Part shown: piece after piece, positions 14,444-22,617 of the stretch | Position numbering within the stretch: the stretch's first letter is position 1 | Layout of the letters: each line of letters opens with the position of its first letter | Source of the DNA: Lysobacter ciconiae | GTDB taxonomy: Bacteria; Pseudomonadota; Gammaproteobacteria; Xanthomonadales; Xanthomonadaceae | Assembly: GCF_015209725.1 (NCBI RefSeq) | Contig: NZ_CP063656.1 | Coordinates: 1,533,001-1,597,000 of the forward strand | Direction: 5' to 3' | Length of the DNA: 64,000 nt | The notes under the pieces: model-generated | The model's input: the letters and a program-made list of their open reading frames with translations, nothing else | Database searches by the model: none | What the model was told of the DNA's origin: nothing | Position numbers and translations under genes: made by a program

Positions 14444-15523
14444 CTACTTCAGTAGGCGAGCTGCAGGATTGTCTTCCGCTGCGCCTGCCTGAAAATACCC
14501 AATCACGCTCGCCACGGAACGATGCTCGGTCATCGCCATCACGGCCGGGAGTGGGACGCCTTGCTTGCCGGCCTCGGTCACAAATCCCGACCGCAAGCTA
14601 TGCGCCCCAAAGTCCCCCTCCAACCCCGCCAAGCGAGCCCGGCGCTTCACGATAGTGGCCACCGAGCCCGGGAGAAGGGCAGGGCCCACCCGATCCTTCC
14701 AGATCCGCCGGAAGATCGCCCCTTCGTGGATCTCTGCCGCATTAAGCCAGGCCGCGAGCGCTTCGGCACTGCGCCCCAGGATCGGCTTATCCGGCGTCGA
14801 ATCCGCTTTCACCCCGGCCTGCTGGGTCTTCGAGTACTCCAGTCGATAGATATAGCCGTCATCGCCCACCTTGCGCAGGTCGCGCACGTCCGCGGCGGCG
14901 ATTTCACTGCGCCGGCGTCCGCCGCTGGCGAACCCGAAGCAGAGCAGGGCACGGTCACGCAGGCCTTCGAGGCTGTCGTCGCAGGTCGCCAGCATGGCCT
15001 CCAGCTCGGGGCGCGTGATGGCCGTCTTTTTGGTCGGGCGCTCGCCGCGCTTGACTGCGGCACGGCGGGCCCGGCTCAGCAGCGTGCGGACACTGGGCAG
15101 CTCGCAGGGGTTGGCTTGGCGCTTGAGCTTGTGCGCCGTCGACAGCACGGCCACCCGCTGAACCACGGTCGAGAGCTTCAGCGGCCCGATCCTAGCCTTG
15201 AGGCCGGCGGCCACCAGTGCCTGGTCCAGCGCTGAGGGCATCTCGGTGACGAGGCCGGCCTTGTTCTTGCGCTGGATGTGATCGACCAGGAACTGGATCA
15301 CCACGGCTTCATTGACCGGCAAGGTCAGTTCGACGCCATAGCGGCCTTGGTGCCAGCCGGCCCAGTAGCGCAGGGCGGTCGCGTAGCTGCGGGTGGTGTT
15401 GGCGGCCGCGGCTTCGGCGAGCAGTTCGCGCACTGCGTCGGCCGCTTGCTGGGCGAGCTGCTCCGGCAGCACCAGGCTGGCGGCTGTCGCGGCGCTGACG
15501 GGGAGTGCGTTATTGCGTTTCAT
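14444..15523 (-). CDS. Tyrosine recombinase / site-specific integrase
   Basis: A 359-residue phage-integrase-family recombinase. The N-terminal SAM-like core-binding domain covers residues 35-155 and the catalytic domain follows. The first Arg lies in FASGGRRRSEI, HSLRSGF supplies H and R, EHRS the next His, and VIGYFQ the nucleophilic Tyr. All parts of the active site appear present. It is divergent from kfrA with a palindrome-rich promoter region between them. It could mobilise the island or a plasmid-derived segment; its target site is not evident. Confidence 0.9.
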   Translation of the reverse strand: MKRNNALPVSAATAASLVLPEQLAQQAADAVRELLAEAAAANTTRSYATALRYWAGWHQGRYGVELTLPVNEAVVIQFLVDHIQRKNKAGLVTEMPSALDQALVAAGLKARIGPLKLSTVVQRVAVLSTAHKLKRQANPCELPSVRTLLSRARRAAVKRGERPTKKTAITRPELEAMLATCDDSLEGLRDRALLCFGFASGGRRRSEIAAADVRDLRKVGDDGYIYRLEYSKTQQAGVKADSTPDKPILGRSAEALAAWLNAAEIHEGAIFRRIWKDRVGPALLPGSVATIVKRRARLAGLEGDFGAHSLRSGFVTEAGKQGVPLPAVMAMTEHRSVASVIGYFQAGAAEDNPAARLLK

Positions 15524-15524
15524 A

Positions 15525-15587
15525 CTATGTAGTGTATGTTATGACATAGGGTGCGTACTGGCGATAATCATCACTTATCACCAGTAC
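15525..15587. promoter_or_regulatory. Divergent promoter region with two inverted repeats (integrase/kfrA)
   Basis: GTACTGGCGATAA (15555-15567) and TTATCACCAGTAC (15575-15587) form a 13-bp inverted repeat with one mismatch and a 7-base gap. A second repeat, CTATGT (15525-15530) with ACATAG (15544-15549), overlaps the integrase start region. KfrA proteins are known to bind such repeats and repress their own promoter, so the larger palindrome is a likely KfrA operator controlling both genes; this is inferred. Confidence 0.7.
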
Positions 15588-15627
15588 GGAATCAACCGAG
15601 TAGGGCGCCCGCGTAGGAGGCACCTCG

Positions 15628-16590
15628 ATGGCACGTGGCATCACCGAATCTGACGTCCACGCAGCGGCCGACGCACTGGTCGCCGCTGGCGAACGGCCGA
15701 CGATCGAACGGATCCGAGCGCATCTCGGCACCGGCTCGCCCAACACCGTGACCCGGTGGTTGGAAACCTGGTGGCAGGCGTTGGGTGCTCGGCTGCAGGG
15801 GCATCAAGCGCGCCTGGCCGTGCCTGAAGCGCCGGAAGCGGTCGCCGCGCTGGCAGGGCAATGGTGGGAGCTCGCCATCGATGCCGCACGAAGGAGTCTC
15901 CATGAGTCCCTGTCGGTCGATCGGGCCACCATCGGGGCGCTGCGCGAAGAGCTCAATCAGGATCGCGAAGCGCTACAAACCGAGGCCGCAACGTTGCGCC
16001 ACGCCGCTGAAACCGCCTCTCAAGCGGAGCGCGTCGCCGTAGCCCAGACCACTGAGCTGCAGCGGCTGGTGAACCAGCTCCAGACCCAAGGCCAGGACCT
16101 TGGCGCCCAGCGCGATACCGCGCTGGCGCGGGTGACGGAACTGGAGTCGACGCGCCAGGAGCTGGAGACCCGGCTCCGCCTGTGGGAGGAGAACGCTCGC
16201 GCTGAGCGCGATAACTTGGCTCAGCACGTCCGCGCGGTCGAGGACCGCACCCACGCCGAAGTCGACCGGGCGCGGCAGGAGGCCAAGGAAGCTCAGGCAC
16301 AGGTCGTCGCGGCGGCCCGGGAACGCGCATCCAGCGAGGGCCAGCTTCGCGCCGCGCGCGACCGGGCCCAGGCGGAGGCCGCACAGGCCCTGCAAGACGC
16401 CGGCGTCCAACGCGCACGGGCCGACGCTCTGGAACAGCAACTGGGCAAGCTGCAGGATTTGCCGGCTGCGCTGGAAGCGTCCTGGATCCGCAGCCAACGA
16501 AAGCCCCAGCCTGGATCACGGACGCCGGGCGCCGGGAAGGCGGCCGGGGCCACCGGCAAGCGCGCTACCAAGCGCAAGCCATCCGGGTAA
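15628..16590 (+). CDS. kfrA: KfrA-like DNA-binding protein with long coiled coil
   Basis: A 320-residue protein. Residues 1-70 form the KfrA_N DNA-binding domain (MARGITESDVHAAADALVAA; GSPNTVTRWLETWW). Residues about 95-280 are a nearly continuous alanine- and glutamate-rich coiled coil, ending in a basic tail (RATKRKPSG). KfrA is a plasmid-borne autoregulator and segregation-associated protein, so it marks plasmid ancestry for this part of the island. GGAGG precedes the ATG at 15628. The upstream palindrome at 15555-15587 is its probable operator. Confidence 0.88.
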   Translation: MARGITESDVHAAADALVAAGERPTIERIRAHLGTGSPNTVTRWLETWWQALGARLQGHQARLAVPEAPEAVAALAGQWWELAIDAARRSLHESLSVDRATIGALREELNQDREALQTEAATLRHAAETASQAERVAVAQTTELQRLVNQLQTQGQDLGAQRDTALARVTELESTRQELETRLRLWEENARAERDNLAQHVRAVEDRTHAEVDRARQEAKEAQAQVVAAARERASSEGQLRAARDRAQAEAAQALQDAGVQRARADALEQQLGKLQDLPAALEASWIRSQRKPQPGSRTPGAGKAAGATGKRATKRKPSG

Positions 16591-16639
16591 CCTAGGGTTT
16601 CCTAATCAGACGGTACCCACGCGCGTGATTCCAGCCGAC

Positions 16640-16765
16640 AAACTCACCCGCTTTGATGCAGCAAGCGGTCACCGACAAAGCGGCCGAGCCCGGGTTCTTC
16701 GGGCGCTGCTGGAGGCGACGGTCTATGCCCACGTGCCGCGTGATGACCACCGTGGCCGCTTGCGC
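16640..16765 (+). pseudogene. Frameshifted N-terminal remnant of an SseB-like protein
   Basis: In one frame from ATG 16656 the sequence reads MQQAVTDKAAEPGFFGR; a neighbouring frame then reads RALLEATVYAHVPRDDHRG. Joined by a one-base shift near 16700, these resemble the start of SseB-family proteins. The similarity stops at about 16765, where a repeat shared with 17098 begins. I read it as a broken fragment left by an insertion or recombination. Confidence 0.4.
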
Positions 16766-17122
16766 TACCCACATGAGTACGCTGAGCACACGACCGAGGT
16801 GCTACAGCAATTTCTGAGCGATTAGCAGGACGTAGGTCGGTCAGATTTCACCGACCCCAACGATCAAGAGGGGTCAGAAACTTCAACGTAGGTGATCGGT
16901 GATGTCCTTAATCTCCGCCTCTGTTCGTCTTGGCCAGGCCTGCCTACCTCCTAAGAGCACAGTTTCTACGCGTGGCAAGTCGAATTTTCCGGGGAAAGAG
17001 CTCGTCAGAGGCGTACAGGTGTACCCACCGGAGTGCAGAGCGCCGTCGTTGTACCCACTTGAGTGGTCGTTCTGTACCCGAGATGTGCAGAGTCCTGACC
17101 CACTTGAGTGCGCTGAGCACCG
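16766..17122 (+). repeat. Cluster of short ACCCAC..GAGTG repeats
   Basis: Copies of a (G/T)ACCCACnnGAGTG motif begin near 16766, 17031, 17051, 17073 (degenerate) and 17097; the last four are spaced 20-24 bases, about two helical turns. The copies at 16766 and 17097 share a longer stretch through GCTGAGCAC. Candidates are IS21-type transposon ends, which carry such repeats, or plasmid iterons, given the neighbouring KfrA gene. No intact transposase or replication gene is present, so this looks like a relic. Confidence 0.5.
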
Positions 17123-17178
17123 GGAAGGTCTGTAGGCGAAGGTGCGGGAAGGTTTGTGCTGGAGAGTCTGCGCCCCTC

Positions 17179-17206
17179 ACTTCGCATAATGCATATTATG
17201 TAACAA
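17179..17206 (+). other. dif-like XerCD recombination site
   Basis: 28 bases with the dif layout: XerC arm ACTTCGCATAA (17179-17189), 6-base centre TGCATA (17190-17195) and XerD arm TTATGTAACAA (17196-17206). E. coli dif has arms GGTGCGCATAA and TTATGTTAAAT around TGTATA. The core TTCGCATAATGCATA differs at one base from the complement of the 15-base core I recall for Xanthomonas filamentous-phage integration at dif. It lies exactly where accessory DNA gives way to chromosomal genes. It is either the chromosomal dif or a hybrid site made by an integrated element. Confidence 0.7.
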
Positions 17207-17294
17207 GACATCTGACCTACGAACCAGCGCCGCCGGTCGCACGGCTTTCTCGTTCATCCTCCAGACCGACCACCCCATTGAAATGTCCCGGCAT

Positions 17295-17325
17295 TAAAAA
17301 GCCACCCGGCGCTGCGCCGGATGGC
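17295..17325 (-). terminator. Rho-independent terminator of katE
   Basis: On the minus strand GCCATCCGGCGC and GCCGGGTGGC form a strong GC-rich stem around a short AGC-type loop, followed by TTTTT (17300-17296). It lies 22 bases past the katE stop at 17347. Confidence 0.85.
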
Positions 17326-17346
17326 TCGGTGCGCCTTACCTGTCAC

Positions 17347-19761
17347 TCAAACCCGCGGCGGATCCGTCTCACGCTCGGGATGACGATGGCGGGCGACCGC
17401 TTCGATAAACGCCTTGACGCTGGACGTGAGCGATTCCTCCGCGCCAACCAGGATTCCCGGATCCGGGCTTCCGTCGACGAGCGTGACCGGGATGCCCGCG
17501 CCATCGAGCAAGGAGCGCGAAGCGCCCAGCGCAAGGATCGTCTTGCCGTGACGGTACTGGTCCTTGATGAACTCGGCCGTGTGGCCATCGCGGGCCAACG
17601 CGGCGATGCCTGCCTCGCCTGCCGGCAACACCAAAGCGTCGAACAGGACCGAGGGTTCGTTCTCCATCGACGCATCCGCGTCCAGGGCGTCGCCCGTCGC
17701 CGGCTTGACCGGACCGATCCGGCTGCCCACGAGCCGCGGCACCGCACCAGCCGCAAGCAGCGCCGCCTGGATGCTGGCAACGGCCTCGCCGTCCACGCCA
17801 TCGGCGACCAGCAGTGCGATCTTTCGCGTCCGGATGCCGCCATCGCCGGGCCGTGCCAACAACGACAATGCGGGTGAACGGGTGATTTCCGGGGCCGGCG
17901 GATTGGCCAGTGCACGGGGCATCGGCTCCGGAAGCGCCATGCCAAGCCCTTGGGCGACCTGCGCGGCCAGCGACTCGGAAACATTGCGCAGCATCGACAC
18001 CATTCGTTCGCGGATCGCCGGCACGGTGCATTTGCTCAGCTCAAAGCGGAACGCGGCAGCGATGTGCGCCTGCTCGGGGGCGGATTGGCTCTCGTAAAAC
18101 AGGGTTGCCTGGTTGAAATGCTCGGCAAATTTCTCCGGCTTGCCGCGCACCTCATCCTGGTGCACCGGCTCGGGAAATGGCACATAACCGGCCACGCCGG
18201 TCTGGAACGGACACCCACCGGCCAGACTGTTGGGCTCATAGGAGACCGAGCCCCGGTGGATGGCCTGGCGATGCATGCCGTCGCGCTGGTTGTTCTGCAC
18301 CGGCGCGATCGGGGCATTGATCGGGATCTCGTGGAAGTTCGGTCCGCCCAGCCGGCTGAGCTGGGTATCCACGTAGGAATGGATGCGCCCGGCCAGCAAC
18401 GGGTCATTGGTGAAGTCGATGCCCGGCACCACGTGCGCGCTGCAGAACGCGACCTGTTCGGTTTCGGCGAAGAAATTGTCCGGATTGCGGTTGAGGGTCA
18501 TGCGTCCGATCGGTGTCACCGGCACCAGTTCCTCGGGCACGATCTTGGTCGAGTCGAGCACGTCGAAGCTGTACTTCTCCGCATCCTCCTCGCTGAAGAT
18601 CTGCACGCCCAGTTCCCATGACGGGTACTCCCCCGCTTCGATCGCATCCCACAGGTCGCGCCGGTTGAAGTCCGGGTCTGCGCCGCCGATCTTGACCGCC
18701 TCGTCCCAGACCAGTGAATGCGTTCCCAGGATCGGGTTCCAGTGGAACTTGACGAACACGGACGCCCCTTCCGCGTTGACGAACCGGAAGGTATGCACGC
18801 CAAAGCCCTGCATCATGCGGAAGCTGCGCGGAATCGCGCGGTCCGACATCAGCCACATAATCGTGTGGATGGACTCGGGCATCAGGCCGATGAAGTCCCA
18901 GAACGTGTTGTGGGCGGACGCCGCCTGCGGCATCGCGTGGTGCGGCTCGGGCTTGACCGCGTGGACCAGGTCCGGGAACTTCATCGCGTCCTGGATGAAA
19001 AACACCGGCATGTTGTTGCCGACCAGATCCCAGTTGCCCTCGTCGGTGTAGAACTTGACCGCGAAGCCGCGCACGTCACGTGGGGTGTCCTTGGAGCCGC
19101 GCTCGCCCGCCACCGTGGAAAAACGCACGAAGACCGGCGTGATCTTGCCGGCCTCCTGGAACGGCGCCGCCCGCGTGAGCTTGGTCAGTGGCTCATAGCA
19201 CTCGAAGATGCCGTGGGCACCGGATCCGCGCGCATGCACTACGCGTTCCGGGATGCGTTCGTGGTCGAAGTGGGTGAGCTTTTCGCGCAGGATGAAGTCC
19301 TTCAGCAGGGCCGGTCCACGTAGCCCGGCCTTCAGGGAATTCTGGTTGTCGGCGACCCCTACTCCCTGGTTGGTCGTCAGCGGTTGGCCAGTCGCATCCA
19401 CGCGGACGCGGTCGAGCGGATCGACGGTAGGGTTCCTGCCTGCCGTGGCGGCGCGCCCGGTCTTGTCGGAGTGGTTGGTCTCGGCCAGCGTGCTGGCACC
19501 GACCAGCGCGGACGCGGGAGGATGGTGGGCTCCTTCGCTGGGCGCGCGGGCGTTGTCGTGGCCGTATTCGGCGGGCTTGGTCGGGTTGTAGGGCATGGCC
19601 GCGACGGTGGAGTTGATGTCGGCGGCCTGCTGCGCCGGCGCATCGTCGATGTCACCCGGAGGTGGCGCTGCGGGCCCGCTGTCGGACGCGCGTGCGGCGG
19701 CCTTGGCAGCCGTGCCGCTCTTCTTGCTGCCATTGGACGGTGGGCGTTTGGAAGTCGGCAT
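17347..19761 (-). CDS. katE: Large-subunit (clade 2) catalase HPII
   Basis: An 804-residue haem catalase that destroys hydrogen peroxide in the cytoplasm. After a disordered, Lys/Ser/Ala-rich N-terminus (about 100 residues) comes the catalase core with the distal His in VVHARGSGAHG, the Asn region GNNMPVFFIQDAMKFPD and the proximal Tyr in RIHSYVDTQ. The C-terminal 150 residues form the DJ-1/PfpI-like flavodoxin fold found only in large-subunit catalases. The ATG at 19761 (GAGAG upstream) is chosen over 19824. It lies 70 bases downstream of ligD on the same strand and ends in a strong terminator. Stationary-phase or stress control is likely by analogy. Confidence 0.95.
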   Translation of the reverse strand: MPTSKRPPSNGSKKSGTAAKAAARASDSGPAAPPPGDIDDAPAQQAADINSTVAAMPYNPTKPAEYGHDNARAPSEGAHHPPASALVGASTLAETNHSDKTGRAATAGRNPTVDPLDRVRVDATGQPLTTNQGVGVADNQNSLKAGLRGPALLKDFILREKLTHFDHERIPERVVHARGSGAHGIFECYEPLTKLTRAAPFQEAGKITPVFVRFSTVAGERGSKDTPRDVRGFAVKFYTDEGNWDLVGNNMPVFFIQDAMKFPDLVHAVKPEPHHAMPQAASAHNTFWDFIGLMPESIHTIMWLMSDRAIPRSFRMMQGFGVHTFRFVNAEGASVFVKFHWNPILGTHSLVWDEAVKIGGADPDFNRRDLWDAIEAGEYPSWELGVQIFSEEDAEKYSFDVLDSTKIVPEELVPVTPIGRMTLNRNPDNFFAETEQVAFCSAHVVPGIDFTNDPLLAGRIHSYVDTQLSRLGGPNFHEIPINAPIAPVQNNQRDGMHRQAIHRGSVSYEPNSLAGGCPFQTGVAGYVPFPEPVHQDEVRGKPEKFAEHFNQATLFYESQSAPEQAHIAAAFRFELSKCTVPAIRERMVSMLRNVSESLAAQVAQGLGMALPEPMPRALANPPAPEITRSPALSLLARPGDGGIRTRKIALLVADGVDGEAVASIQAALLAAGAVPRLVGSRIGPVKPATGDALDADASMENEPSVLFDALVLPAGEAGIAALARDGHTAEFIKDQYRHGKTILALGASRSLLDGAGIPVTLVDGSPDPGILVGAEESLTSSVKAFIEAVARHRHPERETDPPRV

Positions 19762-19831
19762 GGTGCTCTCGCGGCGTGGTCTGGAACGGGAAACGTAAGG
19801 CCGCGAAGGTGAAACCCGCATCAAATACGGG

Positions 19832-22330
19832 TCAGCCTGCCGACCAGCGCGACAGGTCCTGCTGGACGGAGTTGATGCCCTCCCAGGGGTCCTTGCGCCT
19901 GCGCCGCAGACGCGGCGGTACGCTGCGCAGATCGAACTCGTTGCCGGCCTTGAGCGACCCCAGTTGCGCCCATGTCAGTGGCAAGGCGACCGGCGCTCCC
20001 TCCCGGGCCCGCAGCGAGTAACTGGCGATCGCCGTCGCGCCGCGACTGTTGCGCAGGTAATCGATGAAGATCTTGCCCGGACGCAATTTCAAGGTTGAAA
20101 CCGCAATGAAGCGCTCGGGCTCGGACTCGGCCAGGGCATCGGCAAACCCGTGCGCGAAGTGCTTGACCAGCTCCCACTCGCACCCCGGATTCAGCGGTAC
20201 CACCACGTGCAGCCCCTTGCCGCCGGTGGTGCGCAGGAAACTTACCAGCCCGGCTTGTTGCAGCAGCTTGCGAACGTCGCGGGCGGCCTGCTTGACCTCG
20301 GCAAACGGGACGTCAGGGCCCGGATCGAGATCGAAAACCACCCGGTTGGCCACGTCCGGGTTGTCGGCGAACGATCCCCAGGGGTGGAACTCCAGGGCGT
20401 TGAACTGGACCAGTTCCATCAACCCGGCGGCATCGCGGACCACCAGGTAGTTGGCGTTGGTGCCCGCTTCCTCCTTCAGGCGGACCAGGTCCACGCGCTC
20501 CATGCCCGCGGTGTGGTGTTTCTGGAAGAAGCACGCCTTGGCGGTCCCGGACGGGCACCGGATCACCGACAGCGGCCGATTGATGACCTCCGGCAGCAGG
20601 TAGTCCATGACCTGCTCGTAGTACGCCGCAACGTCGGCCTTGGTGATGCGCGCGTCGGGATAGATCAGCTTGGTCGGGCTGCTGATTTTGACCGGCTCGG
20701 CGGACGGCTTGGGGGCGGACTTGTCGCTGCTCATCAGGTCACCGGGATCCTTGTCCAGTCGAATGGTCTTCAACGAAGGCTGCCGCAGCAGGCCCTGGCC
20801 GCTGATGCCCCGCAGGTAGACCTCGGCGACAAACAGCGGGTTGAACCAGGTCGCCGCGCGCAGCGGCCCCTTCTGGCTCGCCGGCACCTCCACGGTGGGC
20901 GTCGCACTGCCGGCGTTGCCGATATGGGCACTGATCTCGTCGAGCTGGCGGTCGCTGAAACCGCTGCCCACGCGACCGGCGTAGGACCAGCCCCCTGCTC
21001 CGTCGGGGCTCGCCAGCAAAAGCGCGCCAAAGCCCTTGCGCGAGCCCTTGGGGGGCAGCGTCCCAACCACGGCGAACTCGTCACTCTGGATCGATTTGGT
21101 CTTGCGCCAGTCGTCGCCGCGACCGGGGTGATAGACGCCGTCGGCGCGCTTGGAAATGATGCCTTCGAAGTGCTGTTCGCCGGCCAGGGCAAATGCGGCG
21201 GCACCATCGACCGGGATGTGCGAGCTGTACGCCAGCGACGGCGGAGCGTCGGCCAGCACGGCTTCCAGCAAACGCTTGCGCTCCAGCAGCGGCGCCCGGT
21301 CAATGGCGATCCCGTCTAGGTGCAACAGGTCGAACAGGACGTAGCTCAGGGCGCCCTGCTGCTCTCCCGACAGCGTCGCCTGGAGGACATTGAAGTCCTG
21401 CTGGGTACCGGTGCCGGCGATCAGCTCACCGTCCAGCGCCGCACTGCGCAGCCCCAGTTGCTCCAGGGCCTGAACCACCTCGGGGACCTTCCCCGTCCAC
21501 TCCAGTGCGTTGCGGGACCACAGCCGCACCCGCCCGGCGACGATGGTCGCCACCAGCCGGTAGCCGTCCCATTTGACTTCGTGCAACCAGCGCTCACCAA
21601 TGGGAGGCGCATCGCCCAACTTGGCCAATTGCGGCTCGAACGCGCCACCGTCGAGCGTGGCCTTTTTCGCGCCCGGCAGTTTGGCCGCCGCCGTCGCCCA
21701 TTTCTTTTTCGCCGCACGTGTTGACGTCGCGCGCGGTTCCGGAGGCGCCAGCAGGCCCTTCTTGCCCGTCTTGCCTGCACCGGCGCGTTTGACGTCGGCG
21801 GCCGGCGCGGGCGTGACATCGCCCAGAAGGTCGTCCGCCTCCAGATCGGAGGCGTAGGCGTCATCGTCCTTGAACAGCAGCCACTGCGGCTGCCGGGCCG
21901 CCTTGCCCGAACGCACCAGATGCCACCCGCCCTTGAGCTTCTCGCCGAACAGCTGGAAGCGCAGGTGGCCTTTGGCGAGCTGGGCTTCGGCGTCGTACTG
22001 CGTGCTCCACACGCCATGGTCGAACTGCGCCACGTGGCCGCCGCCGTACTCGCCCTTGGGAATTTCGCCCTCAAAGCTCGCGTAGTCGACCGGGTGGTCC
22101 TCCACCTCGACCGCCATGCGCTTGACCTTGGGGTCGTAGCTGGGGCCCTTGGGCACGGCCCAGGATTTCAGCGCATCGCCCACCTGCAGGCGGAAGTCGT
22201 AATGGCGGCGCGAGGCGTGATGGAGCTGGACGACGAAAATCGCCCGGTCACCCGGCGTCAACGGTTTACCCGGCTCGGGCTCGCGGGTCCTGTTGAACTG
22301 CCGCTTCCTGCGGTACTCGGTGAGACTCAT
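19832..22330 (-). CDS. ligD: Multidomain ATP-dependent DNA ligase D (PE-LIG-POL)
   Basis: An 832-residue NHEJ enzyme with the three domains in Pseudomonas-type order. The 3'-phosphoesterase comes first (residues 1-170; HHASRRHYDFRLQ). The ATP-dependent ligase follows (about 225-520; the adenylated Lys in EVKWDGYRLVA). The primase-polymerase comes last (about 545-830; metal-binding VVFDLDPGPD). It repairs double-strand breaks, usually with Ku, but no ku gene is in this window. It is preceded by a small acidic protein and followed by katE, giving a DNA-damage/oxidative-stress grouping. Confidence 0.95.
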   Translation of the reverse strand: MSLTEYRRKRQFNRTREPEPGKPLTPGDRAIFVVQLHHASRRHYDFRLQVGDALKSWAVPKGPSYDPKVKRMAVEVEDHPVDYASFEGEIPKGEYGGGHVAQFDHGVWSTQYDAEAQLAKGHLRFQLFGEKLKGGWHLVRSGKAARQPQWLLFKDDDAYASDLEADDLLGDVTPAPAADVKRAGAGKTGKKGLLAPPEPRATSTRAAKKKWATAAAKLPGAKKATLDGGAFEPQLAKLGDAPPIGERWLHEVKWDGYRLVATIVAGRVRLWSRNALEWTGKVPEVVQALEQLGLRSAALDGELIAGTGTQQDFNVLQATLSGEQQGALSYVLFDLLHLDGIAIDRAPLLERKRLLEAVLADAPPSLAYSSHIPVDGAAAFALAGEQHFEGIISKRADGVYHPGRGDDWRKTKSIQSDEFAVVGTLPPKGSRKGFGALLLASPDGAGGWSYAGRVGSGFSDRQLDEISAHIGNAGSATPTVEVPASQKGPLRAATWFNPLFVAEVYLRGISGQGLLRQPSLKTIRLDKDPGDLMSSDKSAPKPSAEPVKISSPTKLIYPDARITKADVAAYYEQVMDYLLPEVINRPLSVIRCPSGTAKACFFQKHHTAGMERVDLVRLKEEAGTNANYLVVRDAAGLMELVQFNALEFHPWGSFADNPDVANRVVFDLDPGPDVPFAEVKQAARDVRKLLQQAGLVSFLRTTGGKGLHVVVPLNPGCEWELVKHFAHGFADALAESEPERFIAVSTLKLRPGKIFIDYLRNSRGATAIASYSLRAREGAPVALPLTWAQLGSLKAGNEFDLRSVPPRLRRRRKDPWEGINSVQQDLSRWSAG

Positions 22331-22344
22331 CGATCCGCGGCGGC

Positions 22345-22536
22345 CTATTCCGGCCGTTTTGCCGGCACGAAGGGAGAAACGGGGTCGCTGGCGGGGAAGG
22401 TTTCCTCCAGCGCCTCGTCCTGGTTCTCGCTCTCGATCTGTTTGCGGCGCTGCCGCTCCTCCGGCGTCTCGTCCCTTGCCGGCGGCTCATCCGGCGGCGG
22501 CGGGTCCTTGCGGTCACGGCTGTTGTGCTGGCTCAT
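22345..22536 (-). CDS. Small hydrophilic protein, conserved in stress contexts
   Basis: A 63-residue protein, nearly all charged or Pro residues, probably disordered, ending in EALEETFPASDPVSPFVPAK. I recognise that tail as recurrent in small uncharacterised proteobacterial proteins, but no function is known to me. The ATG at 22536 is preferred to the frame start at 22563. It stops 15 bases before ligD on the same strand and is probably co-transcribed with ligD and katE. Confidence 0.6.
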   Translation of the reverse strand: MSQHNSRDRKDPPPPDEPPARDETPEERQRRKQIESENQDEALEETFPASDPVSPFVPAKRPE

Positions 22537-22617
22537 GGTCCTGTCCACGGTGCGGGACTTCAAAGATGGATTGCCGCGCGCATACGCAACGTGATGCGGG
22601 GAATGACGGAGAAAGGC

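Larger units (their letters stand above)
16826..17346. other. Non-coding junction between accessory island and chromosome
   Basis: No credible gene is seen in these 521 bases. They contain most of the short repeat cluster, a dif-like XerCD site at 17179-17206 and, at the right edge, the katE terminator. The open frames in this stretch lack protein-like composition and start signals. Confidence 0.6.

Noticed and set aside
15525..15560. TGTATGTTATG segment considered as a second dif-like site
   Set aside because: The XerC arm is missing and the segment is better explained as an inverted repeat of the integrase/kfrA control region.
17025..17122. Short spaced repeats considered as a CRISPR array
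   Set aside because: Units are about 14 bases with roughly 8-base gaps and diverge from each other; no cas genes are present.
16930..17877. 315-residue plus-strand frame running from the island edge into katE
   Set aside because: It crosses the repeat cluster, the dif-like site and the katE terminator and has no family features.
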